Notes under the pieces: generated by a model
The model's database searches: none
Seen by the model: the letters and a program-made list of their open reading frames with translations, nothing else
Told to the model about the DNA's origin: nothing
Assembly (NCBI GenBank): GCA_016758965.1
Contig: JAEPRB010000021.1
Coordinates: 186,001-250,000 of the forward strand
From: Circinella minor
Taxonomy: Eukaryota; Mucoromycota; Mucoromycetes; Mucorales; Lichtheimiaceae
DNA: 64,000 nt
Direction: 5' to 3'
Part shown: positions 36,829 to 49,255 of the stretch, in pieces
Position numbering within the stretch: the first letter of the stretch is position 1
Layout: each line of letters opens with the position of its first letter
Position numbers and translations under genes: made by a program

Positions 36829-37734
36829 ATGGAATTTTCGGTTTTAACAGATTCCCCAAGAACATCAACAAAAAAGTCCAAGGCTCGGTTCCATGAGGAA
36901 CGATTAGAGGATGACGAAGAAGAATTCTGTAATACACGCAAAAATAAAAATAATGGAATAAGTAACAATACTTATATGATTTCCACACCACCAACAACAC
37001 CACATCGACAACGTTATTATAAAGCATCCCCAAGTCGATTACAAAGTCTTCGTGATGAGCTATTTAATGAAAGTAGTAGCAGTAGCAGTTGTAACAGTAC
37101 TAAAAGCAATACTACATCATCACCAGGATTGGTTCGACAACGTACAATGCCCATTTTAGAATCACCTCAAATATCTCCAGACATTGGTACGCTTCGCCGA
37201 GTTCAAAGTGCAACTGAAGGTGCTACATCCATTTCAGAAGCAACAGTCGAAAAGATTGAACGGCAGCAAGAATATGAAAAGCTTCAGCAACAGCAACAAA
37301 GAAAAAAGAAACTGAACCAGGATGATGCACTTCAAAAGTACCCCTGGAATCACGATACATGGTTAAACTTATCCCGCTATTATGAAGCTGTTGGACGTAA
37401 TGTGGATCGCACAGTTAATGTTTTTTATCGTCATGAGTCGATCGAAGTAATAAAAGATAGCAAGGGTGGAAGACATGATATTATGGAACGTTGGTCACAA
37501 GATACTATTCGATGGAAAGTACTGTGTCTGGTATATGCTACAATAAAGCATGGTGGAATTGCTTTGTTCCAGCGTGTTCAAGCATATAATGAAAAGAAAC
37601 GTCGTCGGCGTTATAATGATGAACAAAAACAGCACCGACAACAACTGAAGAAACAAGTAAATGACGATGACGATCATGAGGAACTTGATGAAGTAGAACA
37701 GAGACGCATATCCAAGAAAAGGTGTCGTCGCTGA
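36829..37734 (+). CDS. Unrecognised 301-aa protein with conserved-looking central block
   Basis: Function not recognised. The protein begins MEFSVLTDSPRTSTKKSKARF at the first ATG after an A/T-rich leader; a longer upstream frame from 36589 is hydrophobic and looks like non-coding A/T DNA. Residues 1-150 are low-complexity with TPPTTPHRQR and Ser runs, typical of phosphorylated linkers. Residues about 165-245 look folded: KYPWNHDTWLNLSRYYEAVGR, then TVNVFYRHESIEVI and RWSQDTIRWKVLCLVYATIK. The end is very basic and acidic in alternation and finishes KKRCRR, a possible nuclear signal. No intron is needed. Codon use is like its neighbours. It could be a Mucoromycota-specific nuclear protein. 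Confidence 0.6.
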   Translation: MEFSVLTDSPRTSTKKSKARFHEERLEDDEEEFCNTRKNKNNGISNNTYMISTPPTTPHRQRYYKASPSRLQSLRDELFNESSSSSSCNSTKSNTTSSPGLVRQRTMPILESPQISPDIGTLRRVQSATEGATSISEATVEKIERQQEYEKLQQQQQRKKKLNQDDALQKYPWNHDTWLNLSRYYEAVGRNVDRTVNVFYRHESIEVIKDSKGGRHDIMERWSQDTIRWKVLCLVYATIKHGGIALFQRVQAYNEKKRRRRYNDEQKQHRQQLKKQVNDDDDHEELDEVEQRRISKKRCRR

Positions 37735-38430
37735 CATCCAGACACTTATGATGCAGTTTTTCATATATACAGTGCATCAGTATATAACTTTTAGTGCCGT
37801 CTATATAATTTGTAGCAAACATCGATTACTGTCTCAATAAAGATAAAATTAACATTCTATACATCATTACATATATTGTTCCAGCTATTGGTTCTACTTG
37901 TCAAATATTATAATGGCCTATATTTAACGATCCATAATAAATTTCTATATGATAAATTTAGCCATGTTTATCATAGTTATAAGAGAATTTTATCTAGATA
38001 TCATTTTTAAATAGAACCCATGTTCTACACATATATACAAGCGTAGCCACACATTTCCCTGAGAAAAAGAATGTTAGAGAATGTACACACATTAACTGCA
38101 TGCAGAACCATTGCCCCCTCAAAGTTTCTTTTTTTCTTTGTTACTTTCAATAATCTTCTATTCGATCCACTCCCTCTCCGGCCCAAATAAAAAAAAAACC
38201 AAAATAAAGTAAAATAATAAGTAATCATTTCTCTTGTCGTATAGCTTAAAAACAAATTGTATTTCGCGAATTTTTTTTACATAGGGTGTAATTGTGACGT
38301 AAATGTGATTTTTTTTTGTTCGATTGAATGAGATTTAACAGAAAGAGAAGGTGGTATGGACAAAAAAAAGTTTAGCAGAGAAAAAAGGATTATGACAGAA
38401 GAGAAAACATGAGAGTAGAGTACTTTAGAG
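37735..38430. other. Convergent 3' region
   Basis: Between the 3' ends of the hypothetical gene and PGK. It is A/T-rich and likely contains both polyadenylation signals. No gene was recognised. Confidence 0.5.
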
Positions 38431-39906
38431 TCAAGCCTTGGTAGACAATGCAGTGATACCGGGCAATTCCTTACCCTCAAGCAATTCCAAAGAGGCACCA
38501 CCACCAGTAGAGATGTGGCTAATCTTACCCTCAGCACCATATTCCAAAGCAGCAGTAGCGGTATCACCACCACCGACAATGGTAGTAGCACCCTTTTGAG
38601 TAGCTTCAATAACAGCTTCACAAGCAGACTTGGTACCATTAGCGAATTGAGGGATTTCAAAGACACCCATGGGACCGTTCCACAAGATGGTCTTGGAAGC
38701 AAGGATTTCTTCACGGAAGATTTTGTTAGATTCGGCTCCACAATCCAAGCCTAAGTAATCGTCAGGGATACCGGTGGTATCAGTGGCATAACCGACTTCG
38801 GCATCAGCACCGAACTTGCTGCCGGTAACATAATCAACAGGGAAGACCAACTTCACGTTCTTGGCAGCAGCAGCATCAACCAAGTCTTTGACCAAGCGGG
38901 AACCGGGTTCATCAAAGAGAGACTTGCCAATCTATGTATGCAATGCAATACCCCATATTCAATACACACTCTCACGGCTAATTTTTTTTATACGTTTGAT
39001 CCTAATTATTATCTTTTTACCTTGACATTGTCGAGAGTTTTCTTAAAAGTGAAAGCCATACCACCAGTGATGATAAGAGAGTTGACCTTGTCCAACATAT
39101 TTTCGATCAACTTGATCTTGTCGGAAACCTTGGAACTATTTTACACCATATGTATATGTATATAAGTAACTCCACTAATTTTCTTTTATTCTTTCCCGTT
39201 CATTTTTTCCCTTTTCTATCATTGGCCATTTGTCCACTTGTTCTGATCTGTTTCCTCTTTCCTGCAAATATGCAAAAACATATACGCTGTAACACAATAT
39301 CACACACTAAAGTATAAAGCTCTTATACATACCCGCCCAAGATAGCTAAGAAAGGACGATCGGGGCTTTCAAGGACCTTGGCAAAGTATTCCAATTCTTT
39401 TTGCATCAAGAAACCAGCGGCACGTTGGGGTAAGTCAACACCGACCATAGAAGAGTGAGCACGATGAGCAGTACCGAATGCGTCATTGACATAGACATCA
39501 GCCAAAGAAGTCAAGCTAGCACGGAACTTCTTGACAGCTTCGGGGTCAGCCTTGACCTTCTTACCCTCAGCATCCTTAGAAGAACCTTCTTCTTCAATAT
39601 GGAAACGCAAGTTTTCCAACAAGATGACAGCACCATTTTCAGCGGATTGGCAAGTTTTTTCAACTTCTGGACCAACACAGTCAGACAAGAATTGAACAGG
39701 CTTATTCAACAACTTTTCAACTTCTTTAGCAACGGGGGCCAAAGAATACTTGGCTTGAACTTCACCGTTAGGACGACCCAAGTGGGACATCAAGATAACA
39801 GCCTTGGCGCCTTGTTCCAAAGCATACTTGATAGTAGGCAAAGCTTGAACGATACGGTTATTGTTGGTAATTTCACCGTCCTTCAAAGGCACGTTGAAAT
39901 CAACAC

Positions 39907-39939
<33 letters not shown>

Positions 39940-40125
39940 GCAATAATAACAATGATGATATTAGAATTAAATCCTTCTGTTGGTTTTTTGTTTATTTCGA
40001 TTTTCGGGAAAAGATATAAACTCGAAGATTGTTCTTTTTTTATATATATTGATAATTTACCGAATGAGGACGCGCTTATCCTTAAGTTCGAGATCGCGAA
40101 TAGAAAGACGGTTGGACAACGACAT
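38431..40125 (-). CDS. PGK1: Phosphoglycerate kinase
   Basis: Cytosolic glycolytic enzyme: 1,3-bisphosphoglycerate + ADP to 3-phosphoglycerate + ATP. Four exons, 40125-40061, 39905-39333, 39135-39021 and 38931-38431, close to exactly 417 aa, the usual eukaryotic length. The start [20 protein letters not shown] leads into RVDFNVPL, the substrate-binding signature. [13 protein letters not shown], the basic-patch loop, [32 protein letters not shown] and the nucleotide-binding [15 protein letters not shown] follow. Codon use is strongly biased toward a few codons (AAG, GGT, TTG, GTC), as expected for a very highly expressed gene. Intron 1 ends in a T20-A13 tract touching the acceptor. The start was chosen by conservation and by the nearby TATA box. 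Confidence 0.98.
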
Positions 40126-40190
40126 ATTATTTTTTATAGTTGAAGAAAAGAAAAGAAGAAAACAGAGAGATTGTTGTTACACGCTAGGCT

Positions 40191-40197
40191 TTTTATA
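40191..40197 (-). promoter_or_regulatory. TATA box of the phosphoglycerate kinase gene
   Basis: TATAAAA on the minus strand, about 66-72 bases before the PGK start codon, within TTGTATAAAAAGCC. The position suits a strong, focused promoter. Confidence 0.65.
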
Positions 40198-40707
40198 CAA
40201 TCCCCCCACATAAAAAAAACACGCGTTCGCCCTTTGAAACTGTTTCGGTTTATGCCTTTTCATACTACGTAATTCAATTCGCTCAATATACCCTGCCCTA
40301 ACTTTAATGCGGAACTGTCCGCATTTAACCTGGGTGTCGCCCGGTTTCTATGACGACTAAAAATTTCATGTGCTTTCAAAGCCTTATTTCTCGGAAACCA
40401 AATCGCCGCCGGACGCGTATTATCCCGATCTGTCCCTTTCAAATAATGAAAGAATTGTTGTTGCCTTAATTACTTCTTTAACCAAACAAAAAGAAAAAAA
40501 AGTAAAGTAAAAAAAAATGGGAATCAGCAATCCAAGTCCAAATCAAGATGTGACTCTATCAACTCCCCCAACAAAAATAAAAATCAATTATATTAGATCA
40601 GCAGATTGATAAAAAAAAAATATTTGCCCTCGGGAGAAACTTGGAAACATGTACAAAAACTCAGATCATTTTTTTTCTCGTTTGTTTTTTATTTATACTC
40701 TTTTTTA
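40198..40707. promoter_or_regulatory. Upstream region of PGK and 3' flank of Q-rich gene
   Basis: Contains a C-run (CCCCCC near 40202) and locally higher G+C at 40220-40440. The two genes run in the same direction, so this stretch holds the PGK promoter and the 3' end of the Q-rich gene. No further sites could be assigned. Confidence 0.45.
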
Positions 40708-42473
40708 TCATTGCTGCATTTCGTTCTTTGCATTATTATTACAAATAGATCTTACTTCTTCATTTCTAGTGCTCCCTCCTTCACCCACTTGAACTACTTT
40801 GGAAAAAAATCTATCCATCATGCTTTTATCTAATGAAGTCCATTCTACATCCCATTCTTCTTCATTTTCAAAGTTTTGAATATCAGCCCATCCATCAAAT
40901 ACAGGCCGTCGATCAAGTGGAATCTTTCGTCCTGTTGCTGTTGTGATGGAAATAATTTTTCTTGTTCTGAATGTTGCAATTTGGTGGATTTTTTCTGCTA
41001 AACTTTGGCCGGTTTCATTGGCTGCAACATCAATATGTACACGATGGCCTACATTAATTGATTGAACAATGATCTGTCGTTTTTTGGCTAAGCAAAATAA
41101 TAATAAGAATAATAGATGAAAGATAAGTAAGTTGTCAGATAGATCTCATTTAGCATTTGATACAAAAGTCATTCTGTGCGTGTGCTTACCTGGAAGCTGC
41201 CTCGATTCTCCTGCAGCAAGTGTACTACCAGCACTTTTTAATGATTTACTGCTTTTGACTGATCGAACACTTTTTACTGAACGAGCACGTTCAGTAGGCG
41301 GATCTTCCGATATTGCTAAGCAGAAAGGAAAAATATATAATTAGTGCCAAAAAAAACCATACGAGATCCCCATCATGATAATAACATTATATAGTTTTAC
41401 CTGAATACTCAGCCCCTGTGGTATCTGAAAAGGTTATTTCATTGTTAGTTGAAGTATTATAATAACTATCGTTGCGATAATAAGAACTCGCACTAGTAGA
41501 TCGATTACGTTGTTGTTGTTGTTGTTGCTGATGACTATTATTATTCCTATTATAACTATTACCATCGTCAGTATAGTGCTGAGCTGCAGTTGAAGTACCT
41601 GGTTGCTGTTGATATTGTTGGTGATGGATGTTTTGATGATAAGAATGTTGCTGTGGCACTCGATGCTGAGAATATTGAGTAGTATGAGATGTTTGAGAAT
41701 TTTGTTGTTGTGCATGAATCGAATGAGGTGTCTGAGAAGAATATTGTTGTGAATGATGAGGGGTATGGGGTGTTTGAGGATACTGTTGCTGCGCATGAGT
41801 AGCATGGGATGTCTGAGTGGGATATTGTTGCGAATGATGAGGTGTATGAGGTGTTTGAGGATATTGTTGCTGTGTATGAGTAGCATGAGATGTGGGATAT
41901 TGTTGTGAGTTATGAGGAGTATGAGGTGTTTGAGGTCGTTGTTGCTGTATTGGTCGTTGTGATCCGTAAGGTGGATAAGCTGGTGGCAAAACAAACCCAC
42001 CAACAAATGATTCCCTTTTCGTGATTGGCTGCGGATGCATAGTTGGTGCGGCCAGTTCCTGAGGTGACATAGTCGCGTGTGTTTGTGAAAAATATCCATT
42101 GTAGGAATCTCTAAAGCTGTTACCAGGTGTCTTTGGGGTATATGCTGGTGTGATTGGAGGTTCAAATATGGTTGCTCCAGTGGATTGCCGTCTCATTCTT
42201 CTTTCATGGAAATCAGCTCCATCTACTACTGCTGTCCAAGGTTGTTGCTGTATACTAGATCGCTTTCCTCCTGCTCCTCCAACCTTCCATCCATTGTCCC
42301 CTGTTGTAACAGAAATACGTCGAGAACGAATATTGGAGTCGTACGTACTATTATTATTATTATTATTATTATTACTTCCATTGGACGATGGTGGTGTTTG
42401 ATAATATGTGGATTGAGGACGACTTGTTAGTGAAGGTGTGTTTGGATAAACCGTGTTATTGTTGTTATATGCA

Positions 42474-42506
<33 letters not shown>

Positions 42507-42909
42507 TGTTGCTGTTGTTGTTGATAATGATATTGTACATGATACGTGGAAGAGCCGTTATAAATAAAGGAAGTGTCAAGCGGTGGAGGACGCATATGTG
42601 TAGGTGCATTCTGCTATTGTTCATTTTAAAGTTCCTTTTCGATTAGCTCTCAATTCTAGTTATAATCGAGTAATCGATGAACAATAACAAAACTAAAACT
42701 TACCACTGGTTGTTGTGGGTATGATTGTTCCAAATGTGGTTGAGGTGTTGGAGCTGACGGTGGGGCTACCATTCCTGAAGCTAGTATTATTGTATAAGGG
42801 AATATTTTTATTTTATTACGAGTTACTGTCTTTTCTTATTTTGAAATTTTATTCACTTACGTTGTTGATGAGAATAAAACGAAGGTGGAGGAGGCGGATA
42901 TGCATTCAT
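40708..42909 (-). CDS. Q/N/H-rich protein with conserved C-terminal domain
   Basis: Function not recognised. Five exons, 42909-42861, 42780-42704, 42613-41401, 41315-41190 and 41087-40708, close to 614 aa. The N-terminus is proline-rich (MNAYPPPPPSFYSHQQ). It is followed by a polyglutamine run (about 18 Q encoded by CAG/CAA near 42475-42520) and by imperfect tandem repeats of about 27 residues (HATHAQQQYPQTPHTPHHS type) at about 41680-41960. A Ser/Lys linker with SVKSVRSVKSSKSLKSAGS leads to a folded-looking tail: RQIIVQSINVGHRVHIDVA, then ETGQSLAEKIHQIATF and RKIPLDRRPVFDGWADIQ, with an acidic stretch. The tail spacing is loosely ubiquitin-like (a beta-hairpin then a helix with SLAEKI), which is an inference only. 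The whole could be a cytoskeletal or RNP scaffold. Confidence 0.75.
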
Positions 42910-45790
42910 ATTGACATTAAGGTGTAGTAAGTAAATAAAAAGTAAGGGAAAAAAAGAGAAAGAAGCTAGTATAATGACGATAACAACTTAGCACTAAGCC
43001 AGCATATTATATTCGTCGGGGGTGATAATATAAGTGAGAAAATGTATGAGCCAAGATGATATGTGTGTGACAATTATATTAACGAGGGTGTGGAGATGGT
43101 GTTCAGATGGTGGCACGAATAAAAAACAAAGTTATTAGATTCCTTTTCTGTCTTTCTTTTTTTATCCACGCTGATATATTGTATGTTATTATATTATATA
43201 TGTGTGTGTATGGATACATTAATACATGAGCTAGTATGATATGGTTATAAATACAAAGTAGCTCGGAATATCAAAACAGCTCTTGGCAAATCCTAACTTT
43301 TAGTTCCGTTCGTTGTCAAAATTGCATATCATCTTCTTTGGGAAGGAGGATGGGACAAATTAGCATTATTGTGTTTCATTGAATAGGTTACACAATTTAT
43401 TTTGCTGATCAGTGGTGTCAATAGATTCAGGTAGTTTGAAATCACTTCCTTGGCAAAACAACTGGGCCCCTTTTTATATTTTTTATTTTGAAATACGACT
43501 ACGTACTACTACGTCTGCTACTGCAATAAGAATCCTACTTGATCATATTATGAACACCGGGTTTTACACTACTAATACCTTTCTGGGATATGTAGATGGA
43601 CCGGACAACGCTCAAATTATAAACTACGTATCAATAAAATCAAAAAATATTGTCGAATATTTTAATTAAAGTGATCTGGTATTACAACATTTAAGAATAC
43701 ATATTACCAGTTATAGTCACACATAAAGATAATTACTGTATTAATAATATCTATCTGATGTGGTAGTATAGATATTTATAGATTTCCATCCGTCATTTTT
43801 ACAGATTACCAGCCATGAGTAAATTTAAATATTTATAGGTCAAACACTCCACAGTTCGTGTATTGAATAGAAATAAAAATATCATTGAATTTTGTTAATA
43901 CGTAAATGAAAAACAAAACAAAACGATATAAATTATTTTTAGCTGTCTTTATTGCATTGTATAATTGATGATATTGTAGCCTTTATATTTTATATTTTAT
44001 ATTATTATTATTAATTTTATCTAATTTACATATGTTTTTACATTGTTGATAATAGATTTCTTGTGTTCTGGATTGATATATCATAATTACAGCCTTTGCT
44101 CAGTACCCGTCCCAAAAAAGACAGAATCATAAATACAAAAAACTGTATAAAAATACCTATGTCTATCTTCCTTTTACTGAATGTTGGATATACTGGGTGA
44201 TTCGCACTTTGTATCAACTTGGTCACTCGGCTCTCGCAATTTCGTTGGGACCAGTTAGCCATTCATACTTTATTTGCACAAATCGATTATTACGTATTGC
44301 CTGTGAATCCTTTTAAATTTCCTGTCACCGTCCCCAACAAGAATGTTGTTTTACTACTACAAAATACTATTTGTGAACCATTGAAGTCTTTTGTCTTATA
44401 TTACGAAGCGTTTTCGAAACATACATACATAGTATCCTTAAAACTGAGCTACAAAAATGTGTTAATTGACGTCACAATGATTACTAAAGTTAGGTTAGTT
44501 CTTGTTGAATGGCAAGTCTTGGCGTACCAGATTTATTCACATCTTCAGGATATGTCATTCGTTTTTTTTTCTTAAAAAAGGCAATTGGCATTATCACTTG
44601 ATAGTTGCCTCCTGCTTAAGTGCTGGGTTTATTTTAGATGCTACATTGTGATACGAATAAATGTCGGGAACCTGTATACTATTCCATGTTTCTTCTTAAT
44701 TATGAATCGAAAGCCATTTTATCTTTTAAAAATCACAGCATTCATTATTGTTCGTCTTCGAGAATTATCTGCCATACCTGTTTCTCTTTTCAAATTTATT
44801 CAATTTGAATTTCCCTACGTATTTCTGTATTTATGTGTAAATATACCATGATGGATGTGGTGGGATACAAGATAGTTACAATAATCTTTGAAAAGTATAC
44901 GTAGATCCATAAATAAATATATAATATAGGCTGAATTCAAATAGGCTGGCTATAGATCTGTCGTACTGACAGACTACGTTTGGGTCACTTGAATCAGGCA
45001 TAATAATGGTTGACAGTTCTAGCATCGTTTTCATTTAAATACGTATACAATTCATATTGAAATGTTTTTTTTATTTATTATTTAGTTATCAGCGCCACTA
45101 TGTAACAATTCTATTCATATACGACCATGCATGACAATTCTGAGGGATTGGCATCCAGATAGCATTTTGTCTTTTTTCTCTTGAAATTGAGACCAATCAC
45201 GTGTGTACCGTGACAATAACAAATATGAGGAACTGTGCTGTGATAAGCTGACGATAATGGATAATCATAGAAGTCATAATAAATAGTATATTGATAGACA
45301 ACGCGATAAAAAAATCATTTTTATTTTTCTTTCCGTATAGTGTATTGTACACTCGCAGCAGCTTTGTATTCCGTAGATGCTTTATTGTATGTGTATGTGT
45401 ATACATGGATCAGTATTTTAAATCTTGATTTGAAAAATTTAAACGCGATCTCGAATCGATTTTCCGACCATTGAATATGTTTATTGTCTCATGGAGTTGG
45501 ATATCAAGAAAGCTATATTTTATCCAAGATCGAAAATTACTTAGAGGGGAAGTAGTAGAGTTGGGATAATTAGCGCAATGAATAACAATTCTGATAAAAT
45601 GAATCTTCAGATATGACACTATAATAAATAAGTTATAAAAAAAATCATTTTGATTATGTATAAATGTGCGTATGTATGAGAGAAGAATAAATGATATATG
45701 AAAACGATTAATCATCAAAAATAAAAAATAAAAGAAACAAACAAATGAATGAATGAGTGAATAAATATACAAAATTAGAGAGAAATAAAT
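42910..45790. other. 2.9-kb intergenic region, no gene recognised
   Basis: Includes the promoter of the Q-rich gene and the 3' flank of the next gene. Open frames at 43412-43669 and 44219-44851 (+) lack family motifs, have A/T-driven composition and no supporting splice structure. Confidence 0.5.
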
Positions 45791-47894
45791 TTAAACAACT
45801 ACAGTATCGAGTGCGAGGCCGCAAACGTTAAATGGTTCCGGCCCATTTTCTAGAAAAGTGATACGAATAGCTCGTAATTCATTTACTGTATCACCACAAT
45901 CCAATTTAATATAAACTCTTGGAGGAACATGTTGCCAAGCAGCAGTTGCGGATGTTCTGCAAGTGATCTATATAACCAAATTAAAAATGCATTAATACTC
46001 TACTATCTGGTATGATAGTATATTTCCTTTGAATATATAATAACTTACCCAATCAGTTCCATTGTTTGTAACAGATACATCGAATAATGCTTCTGGTCGT
46101 CGAATATCATTGCAAGTATAAATTTGCAATTCTTCTGGCATAATGCTGCCCATTGTAATTAATCCAAAATAATCACCAGCTTTTGGATCTATTCGCAAAA
46201 AACAAATAATATTAATACCATGGTTCTCATCATTATATATACCACATAATAAAGCTCATGGTAAAAATAATAATACTATATTTACTTTGATAGGTATTCC
46301 AACAACTGCTTGGATCTTGATCCACTGCTTTATGATAAGCATGCTCATTCCAAAATTCATTGGAAGGTAGCGTACTTAATTCATTATATACAGTCTCAAG
46401 TTGCTGAATATTGACGATGTTATCCTTATTGAATTTTAATAAAGTTGGATCCGGTGTATGGTCCATATTGGTAAAGAATAAACATCGATCGTTTACACAT
46501 GATGTACTATTTATTATTTATAATTCACGTTAATATACCTTCAAATATATCAAATTGAAATTGTAGAGAAGAAGAAAAAGTAAACTTACCGAACGTCACG
46601 TTCATAAAGTCTTGGTTCATCTTCGATTCTTTCAAAATAATCTTTAGGAATATCCGTCAAATCCGATTCCAATGTTTTTTCTAAACGTCGTATAGCTTGA
46701 TTCTATATGATGATTTCATAAATAATTAATATTGAAAAAAAATTTAAACTTTCTAATATGTGTGTGGATGCTTACCATATTAGAGTAGTATTGAGGGGAA
46801 ACAGGATCAAGATCACCTGGTTGTTCACCAGAAGCCAACAAAAGGGGATTGGAAAGAATCCAAGGATATTGATTTGTCCATAATGAAAAGTACAAGTCGG
46901 CTAATCGAATTCTGTCTTTTCCTAATGCCGATTTACCAAGTTGAGTCATAAAAGTTTGAACTTTCCATCGAGGAACAAATGCGCCATATTGGAGATCGGC
47001 AAATCCGGTATGCATTCCAATATCTATTTTCATAAAAGTATATAAATAAATAAATATTTATTACTAGTATAACAAAAGAAGTAAGTTTACCTGCGTTACT
47101 CACGCGCCAGCGCATTTGATCCATATAACGACCAGGTGGAGAATTGGCATGGATAAGATTGGGATATCGAATAGTATTAAGATATAGACTGTCCATAGAG
47201 GTTGGTTGCCAGGTGTCATCTTGCATATAACAAGTATCATAAGTTGCCATTGCGCAGGTTGTAAATCGTGCTAAACTACCAAGACGCTCATTTCTTTCAT
47301 CATAGATTTCAATATTAACATAGCGTGCTTGACTTGCGTCAAGATTGAGTTCCTATCAATAAATTTTGGTTTGAGTTAAGTCCTTTTATTTTTTATTAAC
47401 CCTACCCTTCCTAATTTGATTTGTATTTTTATAACTCTTAATTTTTTTTTTACCTCAATGGAAAGTGATGGGGAGCTCATTGGATTATGAATATAAATTT
47501 CCTTAATGAAAGGATAGTTGAGCAAATGGTTCACAACAATCAAGACATGGTTAGCATTTGTTGAAACTCTATAGACAATGGCAGTAACTGGTTTTAAATC
47601 TTCTTCCTGGTATAATGCATCAGGGGTAAACGAGGATGCCTTGAAAGCACTTGTTTTCTTGTCTTCATCGTTAAGTTTCGAAGGCCATGATGGCCAATCG
47701 ATGCGATAGGGAGTTGGAGCTGTCGTTGAATCCAGATTTCGGTCCTTCTTAGTAGAACGTAAAAATATAATCAACGCAATGATGAACGAGATAATAATTA
47801 TGCGTTTTCGAGTTATTTGTACAGCCCATGGTCTTGAGGTTCGACCATTCGTAGACGATGCATCTCGACGAAAAAGTGGAAGTTGTTTACTCAT
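45791..47894 (-). CDS. Uncharacterised type II membrane protein, possibly a glycosyltransferase
   Basis: Seven exons, 47894-47454, 47352-47091, 47023-46776, 46702-46590, 46506-46286, 46188-46049 and 45967-45791, close to 533 aa. One membrane segment (IIIISFIIALIIFL, about 31-46) follows a basic N-terminus, so most of the protein is lumenal or outside. KPVTAIVYRVSTNANHVL and YPFIKEIYIHNPMSS resemble the start of a nucleotide-sugar fold, and CYMQDDTWQP carries a DD pair where GT-A enzymes bind metal. GMHTGFADLQYGAFVPR follows. The C-terminal part (KAGDYFGLITMG to LDTVVV) looks like a beta-sandwich, close to a galactose-binding/discoidin type. The enzyme call is inference; a fungal-specific orphan family is equally possible. 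Confidence 0.7.
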
Positions 47895-48207
47895 ATATAA
47901 TAAATATATATAAAAATATTAAATTGTCCACCCCTCTTTTTGCTTCCTCCGAGTTTGTTTGTGTTCTGAAAAGAGTTTAAAGAAAAAAAATAATTATTTG
48001 GAAATAAATGAAAAAATGTGGGTTTGTGAAACGTTGTACAAGAAGATTTTCCTTTAAGTCGTCTTTTTTTTTTGTTGTCCAATTACAGGTTTTTTTTTTG
48101 TTGTTTCATGACAGCCAGACAATAATAAAAAGCTCAACCGCCGCAGCATTTTCTCTTTTCTTTTTCTCACAAAAACATCATCTAACCAAAACCATTAAAC
48201 ACACATC
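47895..48207. promoter_or_regulatory. Compact divergent promoter (type II membrane protein and MGMT)
   Basis: Only 313 bases separate the two start codons of oppositely oriented genes. It contains T-runs near 48066-48075 and 48091-48099 (+ strand). The two genes may share control elements. Confidence 0.6.
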
Positions 48208-48977
48208 ATGGTGGAATTACGAACTCGTACTCAAAAGACTATTACAAAAACACTCACAAAATCAACAAAGCCAACAAAGTCGCGTTCAACCAAAAAAATA
48301 CTTCAAACTTTTGTTGCCAAAGATGACAATGTTGAATGTAAAGTTTCATTCATTTATTTGTGAGCGAGAATGTTCAAATAAACTTATTGCTCTCTTGTTA
48401 TTTAGTAATGATCCCTTTTCCAAAAACGGAACAAGAAAAGAAAGAATATATCAATCCAAAGACAACGCGACCGTTGACTGCTTTTCAATACAAAGTGTAT
48501 GATCTTTGTTCCCAGGTAATTATGATTAGTATGTCATTTGGCAATAGGAATAGGTATGATTACCAAAGAAATGTTTATGTATATTAAGCATAAGTTACAT
48601 AATAGATTCCTCGCGGTCAAGTATCTACTTATAAGGCTATAAGTGATGCGCTCAATGGTGGTCCGCGTGCTGGTAATAATAATAAGCCATTGTTGAGTTC
48701 ATCATGTAATCCAAAAGGAAGCTAATTTGTAAATTTATATTTTATAGTTGGACAAGCTTTACGTATCAATCCATTCTGCCCATTACCAATTCCGTGTCAC
48801 CGAGTCATTGCTAGCGATATGTCAATTGGGGGATTTAGTGGTGGTTGGGGCGATTGTCAATTTGTTGCTGATAAGAAAGCAAAATTAGCCAAAGAAGGAT
48901 GTAAATTCAATGATCACTATCAATTTGAATCCAATATTGATGGTAAAAAGGTTATTTTTACTAATTTTAAGGTGTGA
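48208..48977 (+). CDS. O6-methylguanine-DNA methyltransferase
   Basis: Suicide DNA-repair enzyme that moves the alkyl group from O6-methylguanine to its own cysteine. Four exons, 48208-48337, 48406-48515, 48606-48672 and 48748-48977, give 178 aa. The N-terminal 43 residues are basic and probably disordered. The catalytic domain starts at LTAFQYKVYDLCSQIPRGQVSTYKAI, the usual helix-turn-helix entry with the DNA-reading stretch. NPFCPLPIPCHRVIASD contains the PCHRV motif with the acceptor Cys at about 119. It ends GGFSGGWGD and a short tail. An alkyltransferase-like protein would lack this Cys, so this copy should be active. The start was chosen because the exon 1 frame joins exon 2 cleanly. 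Confidence 0.95.
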
Positions 48978-49255
48978 AGGAGGAGATATGACATGATATG
49001 ATATTTGGTTATTATTACTAGTATGCAGTGTTATTATTATTAATGATGTTGTCAGTGTTGTATATAAATATGAATATATGGTATGAACCTTATGTTTTTT
49101 TATGTTATATCAATGCTTATATCAAATAAATAAATAAATAAATAGTCAAAAATTGTTACTAATTGAAGTTACAAAAAAAAAATAAAAAGAAAGAATAGAA
49201 AACTAACAAATGGGAGGACAAAAAAGAGGAACTTAATAGATAAGAAAAAAAGGAT

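Noticed and set aside
44219..44851. Protein-coding gene on the + strand
   Set aside because: Two adjacent frames without recognisable motifs, splice structure or codon bias.
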